Assembly (NCBI RefSeq): GCF_010726765.1
Contig: NZ_AP022601.1
Location: 3,100,001 to 3,164,000, forward strand
Direction of reading: 5' to 3'
DNA length: 64,000 bases
Origin: Mycobacterium gallinarum
GTDB lineage: Bacteria > Actinomycetota > Actinomycetes > Mycobacteriales > Mycobacteriaceae
This document shows, piece by piece, positions 52,403-60,922 of this stretch (position 1 is the stretch's first letter; each line of letters starts with the position of its first letter). Position numbers and translations under genes: made by a program. The notes under the pieces were generated by a model. The model saw only the letters and a list, made by a program, of their open reading frames with translations, ran no database searches and was not told the origin of the DNA.

Positions 52403-54775
52403 TCACGCCGGCGGGATGACGACGTTGAGCTCTTCGAGCTTAGTGATGTCGCCGTCGCTATAGCCCAGCTCGGTGAGAATCAGTCGATTGTGTTCACCGC
52501 GCAAACAGGGCGGCGCAACCCGGCCAGGCGTTTCGGAGAACGACACCGGCGGTGCAGCGCGAACCATTTCCCCGAATATCGGATGGTCGACCGCCACAGT
52601 CAGGCCCGTTTCCTGAAGGACGGGATCGAACACAGTGAAGATCGGCTGACCGAGCACGTTGGCTTCGACACATCCGACTCGTGCAGCAGTCAGCTCCGAT
52701 TCCCATTCTGCCGCCGGTCGTTCGAGGAACTTCGCTGCCAGCAGCGCCGCCAGCTCATCATCGTCGGCGGCTAGGTCGGACAACCCCAGTGTTTCGAGTA
52801 GCGCGATGAACTCGGCGTCCGAACGCACAGCTAGGCATACCCACCCGTCGCCTGCAGCGGGATATACCCGGTCGAGCGCACTGGTGCCGTAATACTCACT
52901 GTCGCACAATGGAATCGGTGGCTTGCCTTCGTACGTGCAGAAGTCGTCGGAATAGGCCCACGCGTTGCCGCCGATCATCGACGTCCGCAGGAATTGGCCG
53001 GTGCCTGTCCGGCGCTGGTGGTAGAGCCCTAGCGACAGCGCAGCCACCAGCGCGAGCGCGGCATTGCTGTCGCCATCGACGAGCATGCTCAGCCGGGGCA
53101 ACACCACCGCCTGCAACTCCATCACCGAGAACCCGTCACTCTGAGCGGGATCCATCCAGTAACCGACCTGTCTACCGAAGCTCCCCGCAACGGTCTGGGC
53201 TGCCTGCGCGTACAGGGCGCGATGGGCATAGGGGCCGTCGGATCCGTAGCCGGCAGCATGAACGTAGAGCAGCCGGGGGTTGAGTTCGGAGAGTTCCTGG
53301 TAACCCAGACCCAGCTTCTCGGCCACACCGGACCGGAAACCGTCGACGAACACATCGGCATTGGCGACCACCTGCTGTGCGATCACACGACCCTCCGGGG
53401 TGCGCAGGTCCACCGAAAGGCTCTGCTTCGCGGCCGTTGTCTTGTTGGTGGCCACCTCCGGTCCGAACGAATTACGGTGCGGATCGCCCTTGCCGTCCTC
53501 AATCTTGATCACTCGCGCTCCGAGCGCCGCGAGCATCGCGGTCCCGTACGGCATCGCGTAGAAGCAGCCAAACTCCACCACAGTGACGCCGGCGAACGGG
53601 TGTTCCGGGGCATCTCCCCCGCCGTGAGGAAACTGTTGAACCGCAAGTGGTCCTGCATTCTCGCCAAGAGCCGGCGCGGATCGCGACGGTCCGATCGGCG
53701 TCTTTTCGAAGTGGCCCACGGGGCCGACCTGACGGATCGGCCCCCACACGGGATCGTCGACGGTCACCACATCGGCGTTGTGCACGACCTGCGGATGGTT
53801 CAGGCCTTCTTCGCTGGTGACCGCAACCTCGAAGGCGACATCGGGACTGGCCTCCAGGAGCGGTAGCCAATGATCGAGATCCTGCGTCCGAAATGCCTCC
53901 TGCATCAGGGTTTCCCATTCCTGGGCGTCGTCGGCATTGGCGAACGTGGGTAGACCTTTGAACCGCGGATCATCGAGCACATGGCCGATACCGGCCACCT
54001 CGCACAGCGCCTTGCCTTGGTGCGGAAGCATTGTAGACGTCTGGATGAACCGGCCGTCGCGGGTCACGAGCAGCACACCGAATCGGCTTGCCGACGTCGC
54101 TGCACGGGCGTCGCCGCTCGGCTTCTCGCCGCGTTTGGCCATGACCTGCACCACTGTGGCAACGAAGTAGTCGATCGGATCCAGACCGGCGAACAAGGTT
54201 GACTGCAGCGCCTGGCCCCGACCGGTCGTCTCGCGAACAAGCAACGCACCCAGAATGCCTGCGGCCGACTGCATACCGGCGCCAAAACTCGCCCAGGGCA
54301 CAGGGAACATGATCGGACCGTCGCGATGCCCGAACGCGCCACGCGCCCACACCCCCGCCTTCGCGGCAATCAGCGAGTCGTACGCCTTCAGTCGCGAGTA
54401 CGGCCCTGTCGTACCGAATCCCGTTATCGCGCAGTGAATCAGCGACGGGTTTGCGGCGCGGAGGTCATCGGCGCCGATCCCCCACCCCGATGTCGTGCCG
54501 GGCGCGAAACCCTCGATGACCACGTCGGCGTGCACGGCCAAGTCGCGAACGACCTGCTGGCCTTCGGCCGTACGCAGGTCGGCGACCAGGCTCTCCTTGC
54601 CTCGATTCCAGACCAGAAACCCACTGGGGTTGTGAGTGCGGAGCCGATCGCCGTCCGGCGGCTCGATCTTGATGACCCTGGCGCCCGCATCGGCGAGCAC
54701 CACACCGGCGATCGACGCGGCGACACTGCCCGAGCCCAGTTCGAGCACATTCAGTCCGGCGCAGATCGACTCCAT
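52403..54775 (-). CDS. Double-domain family III CoA-transferase
   Basis: A 790-aa protein made of two CaiB/BaiF domains in tandem. Domain 1 (about 1-370) has NVLELGSGSVAAS and GARVIKIEPPDGDR; domain 2 (about 395-790) has VTVVEFGCFYAMPYG and GARVIKIEDGKGDP, with VDLRTPEGR in each (VADLRTAEGQ in domain 1). Single-domain members function as interlocked dimers, so this may be a covalent pseudo-dimer. Large double-domain homologues are known in mycobacteria. AAAGGAG precedes ATG 54775. Confidence 0.92.
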   Translation of the reverse strand: MESICAGLNVLELGSGSVAASIAGVVLADAGARVIKIEPPDGDRLRTHNPSGFLVWNRGKESLVADLRTAEGQQVVRDLAVHADVVIEGFAPGTTSGWGIGADDLRAANPSLIHCAITGFGTTGPYSRLKAYDSLIAAKAGVWARGAFGHRDGPIMFPVPWASFGAGMQSAAGILGALLVRETTGRGQALQSTLFAGLDPIDYFVATVVQVMAKRGEKPSGDARAATSASRFGVLLVTRDGRFIQTSTMLPHQGKALCEVAGIGHVLDDPRFKGLPTFANADDAQEWETLMQEAFRTQDLDHWLPLLEASPDVAFEVAVTSEEGLNHPQVVHNADVVTVDDPVWGPIRQVGPVGHFEKTPIGPSRSAPALGENAGPLAVQQFPHGGGDAPEHPFAGVTVVEFGCFYAMPYGTAMLAALGARVIKIEDGKGDPHRNSFGPEVATNKTTAAKQSLSVDLRTPEGRVIAQQVVANADVFVDGFRSGVAEKLGLGYQELSELNPRLLYVHAAGYGSDGPYAHRALYAQAAQTVAGSFGRQVGYWMDPAQSDGFSVMELQAVVLPRLSMLVDGDSNAALALVAALSLGLYHQRRTGTGQFLRTSMIGGNAWAYSDDFCTYEGKPPIPLCDSEYYGTSALDRVYPAAGDGWVCLAVRSDAEFIALLETLGLSDLAADDDELAALLAAKFLERPAAEWESELTAARVGCVEANVLGQPIFTVFDPVLQETGLTVAVDHPIFGEMVRAAPPVSFSETPGRVAPPCLRGEHNRLILTELGYSDGDITKLEELNVVIPPA

Positions 54776-54788
54776 ACCAGCTCCTTTA

Positions 54789-55631
54789 TCAGTCATACAT
54801 CCGCATCCGCACGAAAGTCGCAGCGATGAGGCGGTCTCCACGCCCGGCGTCGCGCAGTTCGACCCGGCACCCCACGGAGTCGCCCTCGATCGCAGTGAAT
54901 ACCGCTGTGGCGATGAACGGCCCCACCCGGCCCGGCGCCACCACGGTCATCGCCAGGTGCTCGACAACGAGTTCGTCGGTGCCGAGCGCCTCGGCGGCGC
55001 TTTCCAGCGCGACCGCCTCGGTCACGACGAGCATCGGTCCATGGTGCAGCCGTTCTTCGCCGACCTCGAGAGGCAGGCGGGGTATCTCCATCGCGCCGTC
55101 AGTCCGTCGGCGGCCCGAGTACGCGTGCCACAGCGGCGGCAATCCGGCCCAGTCCGGCTCCGGCGGCCCAGGCTGCGGAAAGCAGAAGCGGTGCGGCGAC
55201 CAGTTGAGCACCGCCCAGTTCGCGGTGCCGAAACCGATGTGGCGCCCGGCGTCATCGGCGTCGTTGATTCGAGCCTCGGTGAACAGCTGCGATCGCATTT
55301 CCGTTGTGATGCGCCCGGCGAGATGCGCCTGACGGATATCGAGCGCGCAGTCGACGATGTCGATGTCGACCTGAGTCACCGCGAGGACCCTCATCCCCTC
55401 GACGTTGACCGTGGCGGCGTCGAGCATCGCGATGCCCAACGGAGCCGCAAGCACCGCACCGGCAGCGGTCCGCAGGTCGGGTCGCAAGTCGAGCAGATTT
55501 TCAGCGCTGGTCGAGTCGATCGCCTGCGGCCGCGACCCCAGGTAGGCGTAGCTCATCAGCACTCCCCGGGTGGCGGCCCAATCCCCTTGCGGGTCGGGCG
55601 CCGGGCGGCGTGCCGCAGCTGTGTCGGTCAC
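54789..55631 (-). CDS. Double-hotdog acyl-CoA thioesterase-like protein, copy 1
   Basis: A 280-aa protein of uncertain function. Two hotdog-like halves can be seen: residues about 55-140 (AAPLGIAMLDAATVNVEG) and about 190-280 (RLHHGPMLVVTEAVALESAA). A paralogue of the same length is encoded at 60923-61765, with clearly matching blocks such as LHHGPMLVVTEA, VAPGRVGPF and GCRVELRD. Its start overlaps the amidohydrolase stop (ATGA). A thioesterase or hydratase-like CoA function is inferred from the fold only. Confidence 0.72.
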   Translation of the reverse strand: MTDTAAARRPAPDPQGDWAATRGVLMSYAYLGSRPQAIDSTSAENLLDLRPDLRTAAGAVLAAPLGIAMLDAATVNVEGMRVLAVTQVDIDIVDCALDIRQAHLAGRITTEMRSQLFTEARINDADDAGRHIGFGTANWAVLNWSPHRFCFPQPGPPEPDWAGLPPLWHAYSGRRRTDGAMEIPRLPLEVGEERLHHGPMLVVTEAVALESAAEALGTDELVVEHLAMTVVAPGRVGPFIATAVFTAIEGDSVGCRVELRDAGRGDRLIAATFVRMRMYD

Positions 55632-56746
55632 CGGGAGGCGGCGTCGTCGTCCAGATCCGGCACGGTGAACAGTTCCTCGAACGTGCCTCGCAGTACCCGT
55701 TCCTTGATGCGCGGATCGACCGAGTCGAACAACTGGTGCAGCGTCTCCTGGGTGTGGCCGTAGGTGCCTTCCAGGTGTGGGTAGTCATCGCCCCACATCA
55801 CATTGTTGTACTGCGTGTCCTCGATGATCTGCACCGCACTGATGTCGTGCTGGAAGGATGCGTAGACCTGTTGGCGGACGATTTCGCTGGGCAGCCGATT
55901 CAGCCTGGGCCGCACAAACATTCCGTGTTGGCGGTACGCCTCGTCCATCCGGTCACCGATCGCGGGGACCCAGCCGGCACCACCCTCGGCGATCAGCACC
56001 TTCAGGTCGGGGTGGCGGTCGAGCGCGCCGCCGGCGACCAGATGCGACACCACCCGCATCCCGGGATACGTCGTCTCCATGTAGTTGACGACCGCACCGC
56101 CGGGACCGCGGTAGACAACGTTCTCGCCGCCGGTTCCGATGTGGTAGGCCAGCACCATGTTGTTGGCGTCGGCCGCCGACCACAACGGCTCCCAGAGATC
56201 CAGACCCCACTCCTGGTCGGCGGGCATCGTGCACGGCAGGAAAATGGACTGAAAGCCTTGTTCGGCAGCCCATTCCACTTCGGCGGCGGCGTCGGCGGGC
56301 TCGACAAGCGGCACGATTGCCGGCGTGAAGATGCGCTTCTGCCAGGACATGACCTCGTCTCGGGACCACTCGTTCCACGCCCGGGCGGCCGCACGGGACA
56401 GTTCGGCATCCTTGATGTTGACTGTCCAGAAACCGGCGGACGGGAAGGCCAGCTGGCACTGGACGCCTTCCCGGTCCAAGTCCTGCAGCCGGATCGCGAT
56501 GTCTGACGCGCCCGGTGGACGCATAGCGTCCATGAAGTCGTTGAGCTGACGGCTCAATTGCTGACCGTCGACGTAGACGATCTCGTACTTCTCGCCGCGC
56601 TCGGTTCGCGGGGCGCGGTCCGCCAGTCGTTTGGGCAGCCGCGAGGTCCACAGGTCGTCGGGCTCCATTGCATGCGAATCACCCGAATGGGCCCAGATCT
56701 TCTCCCGCTCGTGGACGTCAGCCGACATCTCGGTTACCTGCGTCAT
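55628..56746 (-). CDS. Amidohydrolase-2 family protein (DxHxxEP type)
   Basis: A 372-aa TIM-barrel protein. N-terminal GDSHAMEP is the DxHxxEP variant of the metal motif, the central LAYHIGTGGE and VSHLVAGG supply His residues, and the C-terminal MWGDDYPHLEGTY the metal Asp. Relatives include ACMSD-like decarboxylases and hydrolases abundant in mycobacterial catabolic islands. ATG 56746 has AAAGGAG. It heads the operon with the double-hotdog protein and the double CoA-transferase. Confidence 0.88.
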   Translation of the reverse strand: MTQVTEMSADVHEREKIWAHSGDSHAMEPDDLWTSRLPKRLADRAPRTERGEKYEIVYVDGQQLSRQLNDFMDAMRPPGASDIAIRLQDLDREGVQCQLAFPSAGFWTVNIKDAELSRAAARAWNEWSRDEVMSWQKRIFTPAIVPLVEPADAAAEVEWAAEQGFQSIFLPCTMPADQEWGLDLWEPLWSAADANNMVLAYHIGTGGENVVYRGPGGAVVNYMETTYPGMRVVSHLVAGGALDRHPDLKVLIAEGGAGWVPAIGDRMDEAYRQHGMFVRPRLNRLPSEIVRQQVYASFQHDISAVQIIEDTQYNNVMWGDDYPHLEGTYGHTQETLHQLFDSVDPRIKERVLRGTFEELFTVPDLDDDAASR

Positions 56747-56794
56747 GGTCGAGGGCTCCTTTGGTTGAGCGTCACCACGTGCACGCATCTGACC

Positions 56795-56808
56795 TTACAC
56801 TGTAACGT
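56795..56808. promoter_or_regulatory. TTACNGTGTA box in divergent promoter (copy 4)
   Basis: TTACACTGTAACGT on the plus strand; on the minus strand ACGTTACAGTGTAA with -10 TACAGT reads toward the amidohydrolase. TACACT in the other direction could serve the acyl-CoA dehydrogenase at 56855. Flanking TCTGACC is shared with copy 5. Confidence 0.6.
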
Positions 56809-56854
56809 TAAGGTTGGCCAACGCCTTCGGTAAACGAAAACAGGGAGGCCGCAC

Positions 56855-58159
56855 GTGGGAACTGGCAAAGCAGCACAGGCAGGTTCGATCGTCTCAACTC
56901 ACCCAGACTTTGAGGATGCACTGACGCCGGACACGCTCGCGGCGCTGATGCGCTCGACGTGGACATGGGACGACCGCGCGCTGCGACGCGATCTCAGCGC
57001 ACTGCTGGTGGAGGTCGCCGCGGCGCGCGGCGACGTCGCCGACGCGTCCATTGGTACAGCACTGCGCGCGCGGGCACTCGCTACGGCGGCGCGCTTCGTG
57101 GCCAACGTGCTGGGGCCCCGTCTGGCCGCGGACGTCGGCGGCACTATTCATAGCCAATTATTCTCGGCTGCAGTAGATCCGGCAATATTCGACCGGGCCG
57201 CCAGCAGCACTCGCTCCGAGGTTCGGGCGCGTGCCCGACAGTACTTGCGCGCGCACGCACAGACTGTCAACAACCCCGACGAGTCGTCGTGGCTGACAAT
57301 GGCCACCGCGAATGGAGTCCGCGGACTTGGCGAGGCGATGCGCGAATACGGGTACGCCCTCGCAACGTCACCGCTTCTCGGAAACGTCGCATTGGCCTGG
57401 CAGACGCTTCGAGCGCTTGGAGCCGACGGATCCGAGTACGCGGCGCGGATCGCGCAAGGCGAGATCAGTGCAACGCTGGCGGCCGCCGAGCGGTCCGGGT
57501 CGTGGGACCCCGCCCTCGTCCGCACGAAGGCAAATCCCGTTTTGGAGGGTTGGACGCTGACCGGGGCGAAACATTTCGTTCCCGACGCGGCCGGTGCGGA
57601 TCTCGTCCTCACCATTGCGCGCTCGATAGCGGGCCCGTCACTGTTCGCCGTCGACGCGAAGGCGCCGGGCGTAACGATGACCGAGCTCGCCGGGATCGAC
57701 GCGACCCGGCCACTGTTCAGCATCGAGTTTGATGACACCCCGGCCGAACTGCTCGGCGAGGAAGGGCGTGGCGGGGCGTTGATGCGCCAATCCATCGACC
57801 TGCTGATGACGGCATTGGCCGGCGAACAGGTCGGTATCATCGAGCGAGCCGTCGATGTGCTGTCGCGACATGCGCATGACGGTTCGCTCGAGCAGGAGTT
57901 GGTCCAGGCGACCCTGGACCATGCCGCTGCGATCTCGCTTTGGCGGCAGGCCCTGGACAACGAGGCGGCCGTGGGGTCAGCGGCGGCGGCCCACATCGGT
58001 TGTTCCACCGCATCACTGCGGGTGGCAAGCTTGGCCGCCGAGGTCGCCGGCGGTTCCGAGGAGGCCACCGCGATCCAGCGGCGCGCGCTGTCGTCGAACC
58101 TGCTACTCGGCGGGCCCGCCGTGTTCTACGAGCGACTACTCGACCGTCTCGGAATATGA
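56855..58159 (+). CDS. Divergent acyl-CoA dehydrogenase-like protein
   Basis: A 434-aa protein with a normal acyl-CoA dehydrogenase N-terminal and middle domain (TMATANGVRGLGEAMREYGYALATSPLLGNVA; AAERSGSWDP; GWTLTGAKHFVPDAAGADL) after an N-terminal extension of about 100 Ala-rich residues. The C-terminal domain is degenerate and lacks the usual Gly-Thr-x-Glu FAD loop, so it may be an accessory subunit. GTG start with GGGAGG. It shares the divergent promoter with the amidohydrolase. Confidence 0.82.
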   Translation: MGTGKAAQAGSIVSTHPDFEDALTPDTLAALMRSTWTWDDRALRRDLSALLVEVAAARGDVADASIGTALRARALATAARFVANVLGPRLAADVGGTIHSQLFSAAVDPAIFDRAASSTRSEVRARARQYLRAHAQTVNNPDESSWLTMATANGVRGLGEAMREYGYALATSPLLGNVALAWQTLRALGADGSEYAARIAQGEISATLAAAERSGSWDPALVRTKANPVLEGWTLTGAKHFVPDAAGADLVLTIARSIAGPSLFAVDAKAPGVTMTELAGIDATRPLFSIEFDDTPAELLGEEGRGGALMRQSIDLLMTALAGEQVGIIERAVDVLSRHAHDGSLEQELVQATLDHAAAISLWRQALDNEAAVGSAAAAHIGCSTASLRVASLAAEVAGGSEEATAIQRRALSSNLLLGGPAVFYERLLDRLGI

Positions 58160-58226
58160 CGCCGCCCCATCCGCTGGCCCGTCAACTAGCATCAATGGGT
58201 CATCACGGGCAAGTGAACGGAGCGCG

Positions 58227-58901
58227 CTGATCCCTGCCAAAGAGGCTGCCGCGGATACGGCGTCGGGTACCGCGAAGCGAGGCAAACCACCGACGCTGAC
58301 CGAAGAGCAGATCGTCGATGCGGCGCTGGACATCATCCGCGCCGAAGGCCTCGACGCGTTGTCCATGCGCAGGCTGTCCCGCGAACTCGGCAGATCCGCG
58401 ATGGCGCCGTACTGGTACGTCAGCGACAAACGGGAACTACTCGACCTCGTGGCGCGCAAGTTACTTTCGGAAGTTGTGCTACCCGAACCGGATTCGGGGC
58501 CGTGGGAGGATCGACTGCGCGACGTCTTGTACGGCATCGATGCGCGGCTGCATGATCACCCGGGGATCGCCACGGTCATGCTCGAGCGTATGCGCAGCAC
58601 AGACCAGCGCCTGATGAATGGGATCCTGGAGATTTTGCAGAGCGCTGGATTCGAAGGGCCGACCGTGTTTCTGTCCTACGCGATGATCCACACCTATCTG
58701 TTCGGCCGCTATCAGGTGGTGGAATTGGACACCCCCGATCCCTCCGAGGTGGACCCCGGCGAGCTGGAGGACACCCTGGCCAAGCTGGTGCCCCACCTGA
58801 CCGGCCTGCGCGGGCGGGACTTCTTCAACTACGGCGTCGATACGATCATCGAGGGGCTGCGAGCACAGCTCGCCGCTAAGAAGTCGAAGAAGTCGCGCTA
58901 G
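58227..58901 (+). CDS. TetR-family regulator with a non-standard start
   Basis: A clear TetR domain: TEEQIVDAALDIIRAEGLDALSMRRLSRELGRSAMAPYWYVSDKREL, followed by a TetR_C-like helical domain and a Lys-rich end (KKSKKSR). No ATG, GTG or TTG lies in frame between the upstream stop and the domain; the best candidate is CTG at 58227, four bases after GGAG. Frames reaching further up run inside the upstream gene. A 224-aa product is normal for the family. It is the nearest regulator to boxes 4 and 5 of the TTACNGTGTA series. Confidence 0.78.
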   Translation: MIPAKEAAADTASGTAKRGKPPTLTEEQIVDAALDIIRAEGLDALSMRRLSRELGRSAMAPYWYVSDKRELLDLVARKLLSEVVLPEPDSGPWEDRLRDVLYGIDARLHDHPGIATVMLERMRSTDQRLMNGILEILQSAGFEGPTVFLSYAMIHTYLFGRYQVVELDTPDPSEVDPGELEDTLAKLVPHLTGLRGRDFFNYGVDTIIEGLRAQLAAKKSKKSR

Positions 58902-59150
58902 TCGACCACTGCGGAGACCTCGGCCTCGATGAGAATGCCGGGCTCATACCCGCGAGGTCCTCCGCCACCAGGTGGCCGTCAGCGTCCCACGCCACCTGAC
59001 CCGCGATGTGGACTTGCTTGCTGCCCGACGCGATTGCGACGTCGTGATACAACGGATTTTGAAGATGTCCATCCGGATTGATCAGAAGAACAGGCTTGTG
59101 CGGCTCCTTCTGCGTCTTCTGCAGCAACACGAGCCGGTAGTGTTTTGGGG
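58902..59150 (-). pseudogene. RidA/YjgF-family gene remnant
   Basis: Reading on the minus strand, INPDGHLQNPLYHDVAIASG followed by VHIAGQVAWDADGHLVAEDL is the N-terminal half of a RidA protein. It then jumps, in another frame, to EPGILIEAEVSAVVD-stop, the normal RidA C terminus. About half of the usual 130 residues, including the active-site Arg region, are missing, so it is a deletion relic. It directly follows the TetR stop. Confidence 0.72.
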
Positions 59151-59169
59151 GCGACATCGCGTTCACCCA

Positions 59170-59352
59170 CACCGATGAACACCGGAATGCTCAGCGCGGC
59201 GGCCTCTGCGCTGATGTAACCAGGCGACAGCATCGCCACCACGCACGGCGGAATCGTCTTGCTGCCGAAGGCAGAAGCGTTGTCACGCAACGGATATCCG
59301 CCTGATGTGTCGGCCGCGACGATGTCTACCTTTTGAATCGCCAGGTCATCGG
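59170..59352 (-). pseudogene. Alpha/beta-hydrolase-fold fragment
   Basis: An open stretch reads IQKVDIVAADTSGGYPLRDN, later AAALSIPVFIGVGERDVAP. The strand-loop-Asp motif VFIGVGERDV is the usual acid-residue region of alpha/beta hydrolases, but the N-terminal half, the GxSxG nucleophile elbow and the C-terminal His are absent. It is bounded by the P450 stop at 59353 and the RidA remnant, so it is a second decayed gene. Confidence 0.6.
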
Positions 59353-60549
59353 CTAGCTGGGCGTGAACTTAATCGGCAGGCTGGTGGCCATTCGGACCGA
59401 GACGTTGTCGTAGACCAAGTCCTCCACCGCTGGGATGGTGTAATCCGGTATACGAGTGAGAATCTCGTCCAAGGCGATCCTCAGCTCCATGCGTGCAAGG
59501 TGAGACCCGAGGCAGCGATGCGTTCCGCTGGCGAACACGATATGGCTCTGGCGGCCGCGGTCGAAGTTCACTGTCAGGGGGTCGTCGTAGTGGGTCGGGT
59601 CGACGTTCGCTGCTGCCCAGAAGGCATGAATGGGCTCTCCGGCTTTGATAACCAGGCCGTCGCCCAAATCGATGTCTTCGGTGGGGTGCCGCTGCCCCGA
59701 CGGCACCGGAGATTCGTAGCGCATTATCTCCTCGATGGCTGCGGGGAGAAGCGATCGATCCGCGATCAGGCGGTCCCGCGCCTCGGGGTGTTGGCCCAGC
59801 CATGCGAAGATGCACGACAACGACGACGTCACCGTGTCAAGACCGGCGAACATCAGCAGGAACATGATGTTCAACAGGTCCAACTCGGCGATGGGCTTGC
59901 CGTCAACCTCCGACCGCAAGAGCACGGCGATCACGTCTTCCTTCTGGTCGGTCTCCTCGCGGCGCTTGGCCAGAAAATCGACGAAGTACGCAAGTAGCTT
60001 GCCGCCCGCCTCTGCCATATTGGCTTCGATTTCTTCGACCGTGTCACCTTGGGGGTGGATCACGCCATCCTTGAAAGCGATGAAGAAGTCGAGGTCCTCG
60101 ATCGGCGCCCCGACGAGACGCAGGAACGTGAGTGACGGCAAGGGAACACAGAATTCGTCGTGCAGTTCCGCTTCGCCGCGCGATGCGAATTGGTCGATGA
60201 GCTCTCCCGCGAGCTGCCGGATCTGCGCTTCCAGAGGGAACATCTGCTTGGGGCCGAAGATCGGGTCGAGTAGCTTGCGCCATTTCTTGTGGTCGTCGCC
60301 GTCTATCTCGAGCGGGATCAGGGGGTTGTCGTTTCCGAAGCTGCCGCCCTGACCGCCATTACCGAGTATGGCGGGGTGACGGTTGATCTTGATGATGTCG
60401 TCGTGGCGGTAGAGATTCCAAACCCCGTTCGACTTCTCGGCGCGGACCTTGCCTGCCTTCTCGCTGTAAAGCGCCTGCGGGCTCGCCATCGACTTGACCT
60501 GCTGGGTCAGCGGCGCGAGCCGCGGATCGAACTTCGTAGCTTGGGTCAT
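59353..60549 (-). CDS. Cytochrome P450
   Basis: A 398-aa class I P450: I-helix [11 protein letters not shown]-helix EEIMRYESPVP, heme loop FASGTHRCLGSH with Cys346, and a normal C-terminal hydrophobic end. ATG at 60549 follows GAGGACTG; the frame continues upstream to 60654, but the operator lies inside that part. It is transcribed alone from a TTACNGTGTA promoter. No ferredoxin is nearby. Confidence 0.94.
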   Translation of the reverse strand: MTQATKFDPRLAPLTQQVKSMASPQALYSEKAGKVRAEKSNGVWNLYRHDDIIKINRHPAILGNGGQGGSFGNDNPLIPLEIDGDDHKKWRKLLDPIFGPKQMFPLEAQIRQLAGELIDQFASRGEAELHDEFCVPLPSLTFLRLVGAPIEDLDFFIAFKDGVIHPQGDTVEEIEANMAEAGGKLLAYFVDFLAKRREETDQKEDVIAVLLRSEVDGKPIAELDLLNIMFLLMFAGLDTVTSSLSCIFAWLGQHPEARDRLIADRSLLPAAIEEIMRYESPVPSGQRHPTEDIDLGDGLVIKAGEPIHAFWAAANVDPTHYDDPLTVNFDRGRQSHIVFASGTHRCLGSHLARMELRIALDEILTRIPDYTIPAVEDLVYDNVSVRMATSLPIKFTPS

Positions 60550-60599
60550 CAGTCCTCGTTCTCTTGGGCCGTTGTGAAGCGGGGTCTGCACCTCTGACC

Positions 60600-60610
60600 T
60601 TACACTGTAA
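60600..60610 (-). promoter_or_regulatory. TTACNGTGTA box with embedded -10 (copy 5)
   Basis: TTACACTGTAA on the plus strand, i.e. ACGTTACAGTGTAA on the minus strand, with -10 TACAGT facing the P450 at 60549. The wider context TCTGACCTTACACTGTAACG is identical to copy 4 (56788-56807), suggesting recent duplication or strong constraint. Confidence 0.6.
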
Positions 60611-60647
60611 CGTGACCTGAAGCACACGTGAAGGGCCGGGGGTTCCA

Positions 60648-60740
60648 GTGGCAACGAGCAGGCTGCACGGAAAGGTCGCCCTGGTCACCGGTGGTGGTCA
60701 GGAATCGGCAAGGGTTTCGCAAGGGCACTGGCCGATAACG
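60648..60740 (+). pseudogene. SDR gene remnant (N-terminal fragment)
   Basis: A GTG at about 60648 reads VATSRLHGKVALVTGGGQ, an SDR Rossmann start. A base is missing in CAGGAATC (about 60700); restoring one G gives GIGKGFARALADNGA. Nothing SDR-like follows, so only the first nucleotide-binding repeat remains. The rest of 60740-60922 holds no recognisable gene. It lies divergent to the P450 across the box at 60600-60610. Confidence 0.65.
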
Positions 60741-60922
60741 GCGCCCTGGCCGTCGATGAGCGCGACGTCGGCGCCTGGGTAGACCTGTTCGTGCCCGAGG
60801 TCAGAGCGGGTCGGGACGCTATTGGACGAGATACGCTGCACGACAACATCACTCCGATGTTGCGCTTATCTACCGCTCGATCCACCAGATCGTCGGCCAC
60901 CGGTCGACCACGAGAATCCCGG

